Assembly: GCA_000404785.1 (NCBI GenBank)
Contig: ASNI01000021.1
Location: 1-40,252 of the forward strand
Direction: 5' to 3'
DNA from: Cloacimonetes bacterium SCGC AAA252-N17
Lineage (GTDB): Bacteria > Cloacimonadota > Cloacimonadia > JGIOTU-2
DNA length: 40,252 bases
Each line of letters begins with the position of its first letter. The first letter of the stretch is position 1. Shown one piece after another: positions 24,498 to 33,030 of the stretch. A program made the translations under genes and the position numbers. The notes below the pieces were generated by a model. The model saw only the letters and a list, made by a program, of their open reading frames with translations, searched no databases and was not told where the DNA came from.

Positions 24498-25520
24498 TTA
24501 TCCAAGAATATTTAAAATATCCACAAATATTGAGTATCCGGTTTCAATTTTTCCTGCACCGGCACCCTGTATTGTTATTTTTCCCATTAAATCTGTATCA
24601 AAAGTAAGGGCATTATTTGCACCATCAACTCCAGTGAGTGGATCAGACAAAGGCAGTTTCACCGGTTTTACAGAAGCGATAATTTTATCTCCCTCGATTC
24701 TGGTGGAGCCAATAAGTTTATATCGCATTCCTTCATCAGCAGCTGATTTTACATCTTCGAGAGAGACCTTACTGATTCCTTCGCAGGGCACATCATCGGG
24801 AGTAACATTTCCGCCAAGAAGCACGTTACTGAGGATCACGACTTTTGCGAGAGCATCATAACCTTCTACGTCAGCGGTAGGATCTGCTTCTGCGTAACCG
24901 AGTTCCTGTGCTTTTTCCAGGGCATCGTCATACGACCAACCCTCCCGTTCCATTTTTGTCAAAATGTAATTTGTAGTGCCGTTTAGAATACCTTTTACTT
25001 CGGTTATTTTGCAACCTGTAAGGCATTCTCTAGCAAGATCAAAAACAGGTGTCCCGCTCATAACAGTTCCCTCAATCAGAAATTTAACACCATTTTCTGC
25101 TGCCAATTTGGAAAGTCTGTTGTACTGCAATGCAGCCGGTCCTTTGTTTGATGTGGTAACATGCATGCCTTTTTTCAATGCTTCTTCAATGTGTTGTGTT
25201 GCAGGTTGTCCTGTTTTAATATCAGTATAGGTCATCTCTGCCATAATATCTGCATCACATCTACGTATTGTTTCGAGAGCATCCCAACCTTTATACATTT
25301 TTCCCTCACAACAATCAGGATCATAATCTTCAAGTGATTTCCCGGATTCCAACAATTCAAGAACCGTTGTTAGGCATAGTCCGTCTGTACAACAGATAGA
25401 GCCCTTTTTGAAATCGGAAATTGCTACGACTAAGATATCCAATTTTTTACTTTTAATAATTTTTAACAAGCCCTGCCCAACAACTCCACAACCTATGATC
25501 ATGAGTTTTGGTTTATTCAT
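24498..25520 (-). CDS. hom: Homoserine dehydrogenase
   Basis: Interconverts homoserine and aspartate semialdehyde with NAD(P). The Rossmann motif is IIGCGVVGQGLL, the catalytic region MHVTTSNKGPAALQYN (Lys of NKG), and the homoserine dehydrogenase core KGILNGTTNYILTKM and GYAEADPTADVEGYDA is intact. At 340 residues it lacks the C-terminal ACT domain, so it is unlikely to be feedback-regulated by threonine. Its N-terminus carries an unusual Cys-containing stretch (CCTDGLCL, CC). GGAGA precedes the ATG. It ends 21 nt before the aldehyde dehydrogenase ATG and is probably co-transcribed. Confidence 0.92.
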   Translation of the reverse strand: MNKPKLMIIGCGVVGQGLLKIIKSKKLDILVVAISDFKKGSICCTDGLCLTTVLELLESGKSLEDYDPDCCEGKMYKGWDALETIRRCDADIMAEMTYTDIKTGQPATQHIEEALKKGMHVTTSNKGPAALQYNRLSKLAAENGVKFLIEGTVMSGTPVFDLARECLTGCKITEVKGILNGTTNYILTKMEREGWSYDDALEKAQELGYAEADPTADVEGYDALAKVVILSNVLLGGNVTPDDVPCEGISKVSLEDVKSAADEGMRYKLIGSTRIEGDKIIASVKPVKLPLSDPLTGVDGANNALTFDTDLMGKITIQGAGAGKIETGYSIFVDILNILG

Positions 25521-25551
25521 TTTTCGTTTCTCCTTTTATATAAATATTTTT

Positions 25552-25673
25552 ACCACGAAAAGCACTAAAAGCACGAAAACAGATTTTAAGAGAAAATATT
25601 TTTCTAAACGTTATTTTATTAATTTCGTGCCTGCCTCGGCGTAATGCAATGGAGACGGGTGTATTTCGTGGTT
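25552..25673. repeat. MITE-like repeat with nested insertion
   Basis: ACCACGAAAAGCACTAAAAGC on the left and TTTCGTGGT on the right are inverted ends. Near the right end a 30-bp CTGCCTCGGCGTAATGCAAT-type segment followed by GGAGACGGG interrupts a TTTCGTG...CGTGGT motif; a relative of that segment is found in the inverted repeat at 9.2 kb. This occupies the gap between homoserine dehydrogenase and the aminotransferase. Confidence 0.55.
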
Positions 25674-25703
25674 AAGCATTTTTCTTTATAGATATTTGTT
25701 TAT

Positions 25704-26924
25704 TCATAATTGATTTTTAATACATTTTGAAAGCCGTCTGACTGCTTCGGCAAGCTGTTCTTCTGATGCATAAGAGAAGTTTATCCGCATGTGGTTTTTG
25801 CTGGGATTTTCTCCATAAAAAACCTCTCCCGGAACAAATGCAACTTTAAATTTAATAGCTTTATAAAATAGTTCTTTAGTATCAATATGTTCCGGAACAG
25901 TCATCCATAAAAATAATCCGCCTTCCGGCTTTGTCCACGTGACTCCCATTTCTTCGGGGAAGCATTCATCCATTGTATTCAGAAATACCTCGAGCTTTTT
26001 CCTGTAATATTTTATACATTTTTCAATATGTTTGTTAAAGTTCATTTCTGTAAGAAAAGCTGTGCATAGATCCTGATTATATTTGGGCGTATTAAGTACA
26101 TTTCCTTCTTTAATATTTGTCATTTTTGCAATTACTTCAGGATGTCCTATATTATATCCAACTCTAATTCCAGGGCAAAACAGCTTTGAAAATGTATATA
26201 ACCCAATCACATTATTACCTTTTCTTTTTTGATCAAGATAAAATATTGATGGAATCGGCTCTCCATAATAACGCAGATCTCGATAAGGGCTGTCTTCCAG
26301 AATTGGAATATCATATTCATAACTCAAATCCAAAAGTTCTTCTCTCTTTTTTAAACTCATTGTGATACCTGATGGATTCTGAAAGTCGGGAACTACATAT
26401 ATGAATTTTGGTTTTTTATTATCTTTAGCTAATTCTTTAATTTTCTCTTTATATTCTTTTACATTAGGACCATCATCCTGGATATCTACACCCACAAATG
26501 TTGGATTCTGGAGTTGAAATGCTACAATAGCTCCAGCAAACGTCGGGCGATCCAATAACACAATATCACCCGGATTAAGGAAGAGCCTTCCTGTAATATC
26601 CAGCCCATGCTGACCTGAGGAAGTTATCAAAATATTTTCTTCTGAGATATCAATATTTTCTCTTTTCATAAAGTCTATTACTGCATTAATGAGTAAGGGT
26701 TCGCCAGGTATAGAAGTGTATTGCATTATTGTTTCTATATCTTCCTCGAGTCTATTATGAGATGCGATTCTCGTTTCCTCTTTCAAAAATATGTCGGGTG
26801 AGGGTAATCCTCCAGCCAAAGATATTATCTCCGGGTCATCTAGTAATTTGAATAATTTTCCTATTGAATAGCCGCCATAATTTTTAATATTATCCGAAAA
26901 CAAATTAATCCAATTATTGATCAT
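25704..26924 (-). CDS. PLP-dependent aminotransferase (class I/II)
   Basis: Fold-type I transaminase. The Schiff-base lysine is Lys247 in YTFSKLFCPGIRVGY; NPSGITM near residue 183 and the DSPYRDLRYYG segment near 211 are classic. It resembles the MocR/LysN-type 2-aminoadipate and branched-chain transaminases; the substrate is uncertain. 406 residues. GGTGG lies ahead of the ATG. It is on the same strand as homoserine dehydrogenase but separated from it by a repeat element, so it may or may not share a promoter. Confidence 0.9.
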   Translation of the reverse strand: MINNWINLFSDNIKNYGGYSIGKLFKLLDDPEIISLAGGLPSPDIFLKEETRIASHNRLEEDIETIMQYTSIPGEPLLINAVIDFMKRENIDISEENILITSSGQHGLDITGRLFLNPGDIVLLDRPTFAGAIVAFQLQNPTFVGVDIQDDGPNVKEYKEKIKELAKDNKKPKFIYVVPDFQNPSGITMSLKKREELLDLSYEYDIPILEDSPYRDLRYYGEPIPSIFYLDQKRKGNNVIGLYTFSKLFCPGIRVGYNIGHPEVIAKMTNIKEGNVLNTPKYNQDLCTAFLTEMNFNKHIEKCIKYYRKKLEVFLNTMDECFPEEMGVTWTKPEGGLFLWMTVPEHIDTKELFYKAIKFKVAFVPGEVFYGENPSKNHMRINFSYASEEQLAEAVRRLSKCIKNQL

Positions 26925-26970
26925 CTTTCCACCTTTCCATATTTTTCATCATAGTACACATTTCTATCTC

Positions 26971-27232
26971 ACCACAGAGAACACCGAGGACACAGAGGTT
27001 TAAAAATTAAATCTTTCAATCCCGTCTTTCAATTGCTTTATCTTGCGAAATAATCCCAACATATCGTATCGGGACTGTTTCTGCACAGCAGGATTTCACG
27101 GAATGAGCATTAAAGTTTATCAACAATCCTGTACCTATATTTGGAAGTCTCATTAAAATGAGAATAAGAGCCATGTGAATCTCTTTTTGTTATTACGCCA
27201 AGTTTCTCTGTGCTCTCTGTGTTCTCTGTGGT
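26971..27232. repeat. MITE-like element with ACCACAGAG inverted ends (second copy)
   Basis: The left end starts ACCACAGAGAACACCGAGG and the right end reads CTCTGTGTTCTCTGTGGT; they are near-perfect inverted repeats about 260 bp apart. There is no gene inside. Related ends occur at 3337-3545 and 9460-9493. The element separates the aminotransferase from the unrecognised protein gene. Confidence 0.6.
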
Positions 27233-27248
27233 TATATTCATACTATAT

Positions 27249-28499
27249 TTATTCTCGATAAGAAGCACCGCCGAAAATAGTTTTAATACCTTTTTTCATA
27301 AACTCTTTACCGTCTTTTGTGGCACGTAAAGATTTATAATAAATGACATCGCCAATTTTCTCTGCATTTGCTTCTCTCTCATCTTCAGGCAGGAAATATG
27401 CTTCCATCGTATCCATTTCACGTGCTGTGCCGTCGCTTTCATACTTGAAAGTCATATTGGTACCACTTTCCAGAACTTTGAATGCATTATCAGTCCAATT
27501 GAAACCCGCCATCCCAAGATCAGGATTTATATAAATATGAGCAGCAAGACTGACACCTTTAATGCCACTTTGTTCAAGCTCTTTTGCACATTGTATAAAT
27601 GTTTTTGCATCAGCGCCGTTTCCAATATTGATCTCATAAAGTGGAGAAGTACCGTCTTCTCTAAGATATTCATTCATAATATTCAGGAGCATTCGGAATT
27701 GCATTGTATTTTGAGTGGAGAGTAACATAGAAATTTTAATATGAAGATTGGGAATATCCCTTCCATAATAGCAAATTGCAATTATTGTACTCCAGCTAGG
27801 ATTAAGGAAGAAATTCGCTCCGGTTGCCATTGCTGTTCTTGTTATACCCTCTAAATAAACCAGATGGTTGTCATTTGCAACTTCTATTCCACCAAAATTC
27901 CCAAAGCCGGTTCCCTGATTTTTTAATATTAAATTGGATAATCCGTTACCAGCATCAGCGCGTTCAAATGTGCTGCCTGTAACATTCTCAAGTTCCAAAA
28001 ATCTACTTTCAGGTTGAGGGATACCGATCAGATTTGTGCTGCAAAATTTTGAACCCTTCATTATGTTCTCAGCCATCATAAGGGTCGCCATGAGGTCTCC
28101 ATTGTGAACATAATTATCCGTCAGGGCTACGACAGAAATAAACTCAGAAGGGACGAAACATTGCCCATCTGTAGAAGCGCTTTCAGCAATCCGCTTCATT
28201 GCATGATGGGTAACTTTTGCACCCTGCCATCCGGAAACCTGTGCAGTAGCAACTCCCAAATTGCTATTGTAAGATATATTATTCTCTTTCTCGAAATCTT
28301 CGACTTTGGGAAATTTCATTACTAACTTTTCTGCATCTTCGATCATTTCACCATAACCCTTTTCCGTAAGGATTCGTTTTCTAATTTCATATTTCCTCAT
28401 ATTCTCTATTGTTTCGCTGATCTTTTTTGCACCTCCAAAATATTCTTTCAATGCATCCATTGCTTTGATTTCACTATTAGATAACAGATGATATTTCAT
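27249..28499 (-). CDS. Unrecognised conserved-looking 416-residue enzyme-like protein
   Basis: I do not recognise this family. It is soluble with no signal peptide or membrane segment, and looks globular. It carries motif-like stretches: GVATAQVSGWQGAKVTHHAM (residues near 95), DAGNGLSNLILKNQGTGFGN, ISMLLSTQNTMQFRMLLNIM, EINIGNGADAKTF, DLGMAGFNWTDNAFKVLESG and MTFKYESDGTAREMDTM. These look like a TIM-barrel or cofactor-binding enzyme rather than a structural protein. I chose the ATG at 28499, preceded by GGAG; five codons further upstream there is another ATG. It stands ahead of the aminotransferase, homoserine and aldehyde dehydrogenases, so a role in amino-acid catabolism or mutase-type chemistry is plausible. 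Confidence 0.7.
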   Translation of the reverse strand: MKYHLLSNSEIKAMDALKEYFGGAKKISETIENMRKYEIRKRILTEKGYGEMIEDAEKLVMKFPKVEDFEKENNISYNSNLGVATAQVSGWQGAKVTHHAMKRIAESASTDGQCFVPSEFISVVALTDNYVHNGDLMATLMMAENIMKGSKFCSTNLIGIPQPESRFLELENVTGSTFERADAGNGLSNLILKNQGTGFGNFGGIEVANDNHLVYLEGITRTAMATGANFFLNPSWSTIIAICYYGRDIPNLHIKISMLLSTQNTMQFRMLLNIMNEYLREDGTSPLYEINIGNGADAKTFIQCAKELEQSGIKGVSLAAHIYINPDLGMAGFNWTDNAFKVLESGTNMTFKYESDGTAREMDTMEAYFLPEDEREANAEKIGDVIYYKSLRATKDGKEFMKKGIKTIFGGASYRE

Positions 28500-28514
28500 G
28501 ATTGCTCCTTTCAT

Positions 28515-28912
28515 TTATTTATTATACTTTTTTCAAATTCATCTCGCTTCTGTTGATTTAGATATTATCATTTTATTTCTTTAACGTATCTTGAAAAATT
28601 CACCTTGATATAAATAGTCAATATTTATCGTTTCAGTATAAATAGATGACTTAAAAAGAAATGTAGAAAGAGAGTTTGAAAACAAGATAAATATCCGTCT
28701 TCTTTACACTTCGCCGTGACAAGTCCATCTACGCTGCGCTTCGCCGCGATAAATAAAAGGGGCTGAACATGTTCAGCCCCTACGGAATATAATTATTGAT
28801 ACCACATAAAAGTATTGACGGCATGACTCCAATGGAGAAATTAATAACCTATTTCTTCCTTAAAAGTGTAAACAACGCGTGAAATTCTTACATATTATTA
28901 AACTGATCTAAA
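28515..28912. repeat. Gene-free stretch with repeat debris and a perfect palindrome
   Basis: No credible gene. It contains TCTTCTTTACACTTCGCCGT (near 28700, related to the 31-bp repeats at 36.8 kb), a CTGCGCTTCGCCGCG segment, and a perfect 22-bp palindrome at 28759-28780 built on GGGGCTGAACA and its complement. The last is a strong hairpin between the convergent-looking ends of neighbouring units; it lacks a T-run, so it is not a clear terminator. Confidence 0.5.
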
Positions 28913-29923
28913 TTAATTCAATGCTTTAATATAATAGAATTTCTTAATTCCAGTTGCTGGTTCACTCCAGTTTGTATCAGTAACTTCTTCTTCAAAATTC
29001 CAGGGATAAGCAGCATAAGGATCATCTGAAGAATAGATTTTATATGATGTTGCTACAGAAACTTCGTCCCAAGTTATCAGAATATTTGTTCCGACAATTT
29101 CAATAATGACATTCTCAGGGCTTGGAGGTGTATCAGGATTGAGAGGAACATCAAGAGAATCATCAGCAATAACCGGAATATAGAAAGTTGTTTCATCAGA
29201 AAAGTATTGCTGATTCACCATTAGATCATTATCAAAGAATAAACCAGAATGACTGAGAGTATCACTAATGCACATCGAAATATGAAGATATTGAATGGGC
29301 TCTATAGTTAATTCGTTTGCATAATCCGGTAAAATAGACCATTCATAACATGTTGCGATCGCAAATTTTGAAGCATTGTTGTCTACAACAGCAAGTATGC
29401 TATATAAATCGGCACCCGGGACGAGTTCACCCAAAAGTATTTCGCCCTTTGTTACAGTAATATTGCTATCTGCGTAAATATTTTCTCCAAATGCATCCGC
29501 ATTATAATCAACATATACCATCCCTGAACCGAATCTTGTACCACTCTCAGAAGCTTGTATCATCACATCAAAGTCTAACAATATATCATCATCCTCAATT
29601 TTAACTTCATCATTAGCAAAAGTAAAAATAATCCCCGTAGTTACCGTATATCCATGGACATAAACTGTTTCATTATCAATGTTTGAATTAACATTAATAA
29701 AGGTTTCAAATTCTCCAAGATCAGCAGGGGCATTACCTGTTATCGAAACAGTAACTTCCTCATCCTGATGTAAGTTAAAACTTTGATCTTTCGTAATATT
29801 CTCTATTTTCTCCGATAATATTTGTTCATCATCTTCAACATTAGAAATTTGCTGGGCAAAAATATTATTTGTAATAAAGCTCAAAGATATTATTATAAAT
29901 ATAATACATATTGATTTTTTCAT
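28913..29923 (-). CDS. Secreted protein with C-terminal fibronectin-like module
   Basis: An N-terminal signal peptide (MKKSICIIFIIISLSF...NIFAQ) is followed by about 210 residues of beta-rich sequence with no match I recognise. A C-terminal FN3-like module reads NVIIEIVGTNILITWDEV, then TSYKIYSSDDPYA, ending FYYIKALN. That module ending is highly typical of exported proteins in Cloacimonadota and neighbouring phyla. There is no C-terminal sorting tail and no membrane anchor, so the destination is periplasm or outside. AGGAG lies ahead of the ATG. Length 336 residues. Confidence 0.8.
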   Translation of the reverse strand: MKKSICIIFIIISLSFITNNIFAQQISNVEDDEQILSEKIENITKDQSFNLHQDEEVTVSITGNAPADLGEFETFINVNSNIDNETVYVHGYTVTTGIIFTFANDEVKIEDDDILLDFDVMIQASESGTRFGSGMVYVDYNADAFGENIYADSNITVTKGEILLGELVPGADLYSILAVVDNNASKFAIATCYEWSILPDYANELTIEPIQYLHISMCISDTLSHSGLFFDNDLMVNQQYFSDETTFYIPVIADDSLDVPLNPDTPPSPENVIIEIVGTNILITWDEVSVATSYKIYSSDDPYAAYPWNFEEEVTDTNWSEPATGIKKFYYIKALN

Positions 29924-29937
29924 TGTTGCTCCTACAT

Positions 29938-30279
29938 TTAGTTTATTATAATAATCTTTTTAGTTTGATTTAAATTTTCAGAAGGTATTTTATAGAAATA
30001 CAACTCATTACTTTCTTGCTTGCCTGAATCATCCTTCCCATCCCAAACAACCTCATACTTATTCGCGTCTAACACATCATTCACCAAGGTTTTAACTTTC
30101 TGCTCTTTTATAAGGTCTCCATCAAACACAGCCATTTCATCACCTGCTTCCATTTTCCTCCGAATAATTACTTGTTTAAAAGAAGATTTAATTAGAAAAT
30201 TCAATATACTGTCAATTTTTATATATCCAACTATTTTATATCTCATATTATTATATTTTGTATGCAAAAAAAGTGCCAA
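29938..30279 (-). pseudogene. Decayed secreted-protein C-terminus (sorting-domain remnant)
   Basis: 113 residues made from two pieces: EAGDEMAVFDGDL, part of the EAGDEIGVFDG-type module found upstream of sorting tails, joined directly to KVKTLVNDVLDANKYEVVWDG, then DSGKQESNELYFYKI and KKIIIIN, the FlgD-like sorting tail. An internal deletion removed the part between them (YNIKGQ-type start missing). The N-terminal 40 residues look random, and there is no signal peptide or ribosome binding site. Confidence 0.7.
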
Positions 30280-30685
30280 AAGCTTAAGTTGCTGTTATAA
30301 GGGGATATAAGTATTTTCACCAAATCCGGATTGATGCAAATTTGAGCGTTTTCGGACAGTTGGTTTGTTAAATTTATTAGTAACTCCTATTCAATAAATT
30401 TGATGCCTGCCCTGTTAAATTTATTTTCTATTTAACTGGGGTTTTTTTTGGCAGAAAAATATTTACTATGTCTAAAAACGCTTTTATAAAGGCTATTTAA
30501 ATGACTAATTACTCCCGACTTGTCGGGAAGAAATTATTGGCTTTATTAATGATTAATATTTCCTGTTTGGTTCTGCCTGCCCAATGTCCGCCAACTGGCG
30601 GATTATTTCATCGGGATGAAATCTTTTTTTCTATCATTTCATTCGGGTTAAATTTTCGTTTCTATTTAACTGGGGCTTGTCCAGG
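30280..30685. repeat. Intergenic repeat cluster with palindromes
   Basis: No gene. TTTCTATTTAACTGGGG occurs twice in direct orientation (30425-30441 and 30659-30675). Between them lie three hairpin palindromes: TCCCGACTTGTCGGGA (30513-30528), TCCGCCAACTGGCGGA (30587-30602) and ATTTCATCGGGATGAAAT (30605-30622). Such short palindromes are typical dispersed intergenic repeats. A T-run at 30442-30449 follows the first direct repeat. Confidence 0.6.
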
Positions 30686-31537
30686 TTAGGTTATTATTTC
30701 CTTATAAAACAATTCTATCATCTCAAAATTCTCATCGAAGGATTTATTATTACTTAAATTCTGTGCTAATAATGATCCCTCTTTATCAACTATCTCTTGC
30801 TGTAAAATTGCTATTATTTCTTCTTTCAACCGAGAAGAATTATTCAATATTCTCTTGAGTCTTTTACCCAGCAAAATTGCTCCCGTTTTTATGTAATCAT
30901 AATCTGGTCTGTCGATGAGTTCTATGTTGTCTTCAAATAAATCCCCCGTATAGAAATCATTATAATTATACAAAATAACACCGATGTCCTCCGCATCCTT
31001 GGTCATCTTAACTTTTCTGTCCGACCATGCTATGATCTTACTAATAAAGAAACCTTCTAAATTTGCGACATAGAACTGTATTCCGGCAAGTTCACATATT
31101 AATGAACTTTCAAAAACCTCTTCAAAGCCAGAAACATTCATCTGTATTGAACCATCAGGAGGCCAAGAAATTTCCCCATCTATCGCAATGTTACCAAAGG
31201 GTATAATGTCAACAGGAAGCGAATTAAACAACAATCTTTGTTTTTGAGGATGATCCTCAAAGTTAAATTTCTCCTTTAATATTTGCACTACATTTTCATA
31301 TGCTTCCCAGTCATCTATCATAATTGCAAAATCAACATCTTTGGTTGTCCGACAATTTAGGTTTACTTGAAAAACGGACTCGATCAAAAAGTCCCGCGCT
31401 GTTGCTCCTATTACAACAAAATCAATCCCCGACTCATTCGTCACATCGATTATCGCTTTTAATACGGGAAGCAGATAAGAATATTCGTCACCAGTTATTT
31501 TGTATACTGTGCTCATACAACTCTTTTGCAATTTCAT
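30686..31537 (-). CDS. AbiEii-like nucleotidyltransferase toxin
   Basis: A type IV toxin-antitoxin toxin of the nucleotidyltransferase (DNA polymerase beta-like, AbiEii/MNT) superfamily. VVIGATARDFL (the usual G-G/AxR start) and RTTKDVDFAIM supply the conserved Asp pair, and a downstream helical region carries FFISKIIAWSDRKVKMTKDAEDIG. AbiEii homologues add nucleotides to target RNAs (family knowledge). The gene overlaps the upstream antitoxin gene by about 30-50 nt. Start candidates are the ATG at 31537 (GGA close by) and the ATG at 31516 (AAGAG 5 nt upstream); the choice does not affect the domain. About 276-283 residues. Confidence 0.82.
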   Translation of the reverse strand: MKLQKSCMSTVYKITGDEYSYLLPVLKAIIDVTNESGIDFVVIGATARDFLIESVFQVNLNCRTTKDVDFAIMIDDWEAYENVVQILKEKFNFEDHPQKQRLLFNSLPVDIIPFGNIAIDGEISWPPDGSIQMNVSGFEEVFESSLICELAGIQFYVANLEGFFISKIIAWSDRKVKMTKDAEDIGVILYNYNDFYTGDLFEDNIELIDRPDYDYIKTGAILLGKRLKRILNNSSRLKEEIIAILQQEIVDKEGSLLAQNLSNNKSFDENFEMIELFYKEIIT

Positions 31538-32504
31538 GGTTCCTATCGTTTTTACTCAATATCAGATCGGCATAGACCAATATTGCTGGTACGATCGTGC
31601 TGTCATTGTTTTGCAGTTTTGCAGAATTCCAAAAAATATTTAGCAGCTCAATATTACCCATATCATCTGGAATTAACTTCAGCTTCTTTATTATATGAAC
31701 ACTATCCAATTGTGTATAGATTATTTTATGCTGTGGCTTGATGTTAAGATGCATGATCTCTGCTGCTTTTTCTCCACTCCACAAGCTATTCTCAGTTAAT
31801 TGTATGGATACACTTGAGTCCAATTGACGATATTTTCCGATTAAAATACTAGGACGCAGCTTTCTATCATAGGCAGTCACCCATTTATCAAGCAGATCCT
31901 TTTTATTTCGAAGGATTCTTTTTTTATCAACTGTGTATAAAAAACCCTCCCGTTGTAAATCCTTGAAAATATTGCTTATCGAACCTTTAGAGATATCAAC
32001 AATTTCAGCAATTTCATCATAACTCATATTAATTAATTCTTTATTAAATAGAAGTTGTGAAATAAGCCTAATACCGGCTTTCTCAAATGCTTTACCAATA
32101 CTCTCTGGTTCTTTTTCGATCTTTGGAAAATCAAAATAAAGTAGAAGTTCATTCTGTGAAATAAAAGCATTACCAGACCCACTGATATAAGAAATTGAGT
32201 GTTTTCTAAAATATTTCTTTATCTCATTAGATATATAGTCCGACACAAAAAGAATTTTATTTTCTCTATTAGTAATAAGTTCATGGAAGGATAACAATGC
32301 GGTTTTATTTATCAAATTCCTTTTTACTTCTACATCAAAGTTGTATAGTTTATCATTATATCTCAACTCCAGATTAAAATCATTTATATAGTTACTATGA
32401 GAATATTCTATCTCCGTTAATTTCAAATTCAAATTTAAATGTTCAACCTGCTTATTAACCGATTCGATTGCCTGAGTGGCAATATAATAATCACCTTTGT
32501 TCAT
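31488..32504 (-). CDS. AbiEi-like antitoxin/transcription repressor
   Basis: The DNA-binding antitoxin partner of the AbiEii-like toxin. Residues near 160-190 hold a winged helix (MSYDEIAEIVDISKGSISNIFKDLQREGFL). The C-terminal region is AbiEi-like, with ENSLWSGEKAAEIMHLNIKP and PAILVYADLILS. Known AbiEi proteins bind inverted repeats in their own promoter. The N-terminal 150 residues (LELRYNDKLYNFDVEVKRN) are of a nuclease-like alpha/beta kind that I cannot assign. GGAGG lies 6 nt upstream of the ATG. A promoter and operator-like repeats precede it. Length 338 residues. Confidence 0.78.
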   Translation of the reverse strand: MNKGDYYIATQAIESVNKQVEHLNLNLKLTEIEYSHSNYINDFNLELRYNDKLYNFDVEVKRNLINKTALLSFHELITNRENKILFVSDYISNEIKKYFRKHSISYISGSGNAFISQNELLLYFDFPKIEKEPESIGKAFEKAGIRLISQLLFNKELINMSYDEIAEIVDISKGSISNIFKDLQREGFLYTVDKKRILRNKKDLLDKWVTAYDRKLRPSILIGKYRQLDSSVSIQLTENSLWSGEKAAEIMHLNIKPQHKIIYTQLDSVHIIKKLKLIPDDMGNIELLNIFWNSAKLQNNDSTIVPAILVYADLILSKNDRNHEIAKELYEHSIQNNW

Positions 32505-32515
32505 TATTTTCCTCC

Positions 32516-32550
32516 GTTCATTATTAATGAACAGCCAATATTAATGAACA
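32516..32550. promoter_or_regulatory. Operator-like repeats of the AbiE toxin-antitoxin operon
   Basis: GTTCATTATTAATGAAC at 32516-32532 is a near-perfect palindrome, and ATTAATGAACA at 32523-32533 is directly repeated at 32540-32550 (17-bp spacing). The block lies between the promoter and the ribosome binding site, an ideal place for AbiEi autorepression. Confidence 0.65.
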
Positions 32551-32578
32551 TAAATTCAGTTAAAATATTTGATGTCAA
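32550..32578 (-). promoter_or_regulatory. Promoter of the AbiE operon
   Basis: TTGACA at 32573-32578 on the minus strand, a 17-bp spacer, then ATTTAT (32550-32555) as a weak -10. The operator repeats follow directly. Confidence 0.5.
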
Positions 32579-32732
32579 GTATTTCATGCCATTTTCTACT
32601 TACATCTGAAATTGACATTCAATACTATTTTTGTTCCTTGAAGGAGTGCCTATCAAGAAAAACACTTGTCGAACACCTCTAACCTTCCCATTATCAAGCA
32701 CTTACAGAATATTTCGGAGCAAAAACCACAAA

Positions 32733-32807
32733 TGGTGACCCCAAGGGGAATCGAACCCCTATTGCAGGAATGAAAATCCTGAGTCCTAACCGTTAGACGA
32801 TGGGGCC
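32733..32807 (-). tRNA. tRNA-Glu (TTC)
   Basis: Minus strand: acceptor GGCCCCA / TGGGGTC, D-arm TCGTCTAACGG, anticodon stem CAGGA/TCCTG with TTC anticodon, T-arm GGTTCGATTCC, and a genomically encoded CCA at 32733-32735. Confidence 0.95.
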
Positions 32808-32826
32808 TCAAAAAGATGTTTCAAAA

Positions 32827-32901
32827 TGGTGAGCCAGGAAGGATTCGAACCTTCGACTCTCGCCTTAAAAGGGCGATACTCTACCACTGAGTTACTGGCC
32901 C
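32827..32901 (-). tRNA. tRNA-Lys (TTT)
   Basis: Minus strand: acceptor GGGCCAG / CTGGCTC, D-arm TAACTCAGTGG, anticodon stem TCGCC/GGCGA with loop CTTTTAA (anticodon TTT), T-arm GGTTCGAATCC, and an encoded CCA at 32827-32829. It lies 19 bp from the tRNA-Glu gene, so the two are probably co-transcribed. Confidence 0.95.
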
Positions 32902-32975
32902 GTGAGTTCGCTACATTTCTTAGTGCCCTTTTCTTTGTCAAATTTTTTGGCCACTGCATAATGCCTTCGTTTTTC

Positions 32976-33006
32976 TTGACAGTGTATGGCTTGTTTTTTC
33001 TATACC
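32976..33006 (+). promoter_or_regulatory. Possible promoter of alaS
   Basis: TTGACA (32976-32981) and TATACC (33001-33006) lie 19 bp apart, 25 bp upstream of the chosen alaS ATG. The spacing is longer than ideal, so it is provisional. Confidence 0.4.
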
Positions 33007-33030
33007 TCAAAAAAAGGAAATCGTCTCACT

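Noticed and set aside
28759..28780. Perfect 22-bp palindrome as a rho-independent terminator
   Set aside because: A strong hairpin, but no T-run follows on either strand, and it matches the dispersed repeat type; reported only as a repeat.
30442..30449. T-run after TTTAACTGGGG as a terminator
   Set aside because: No adequate stem precedes it; part of the direct repeat.
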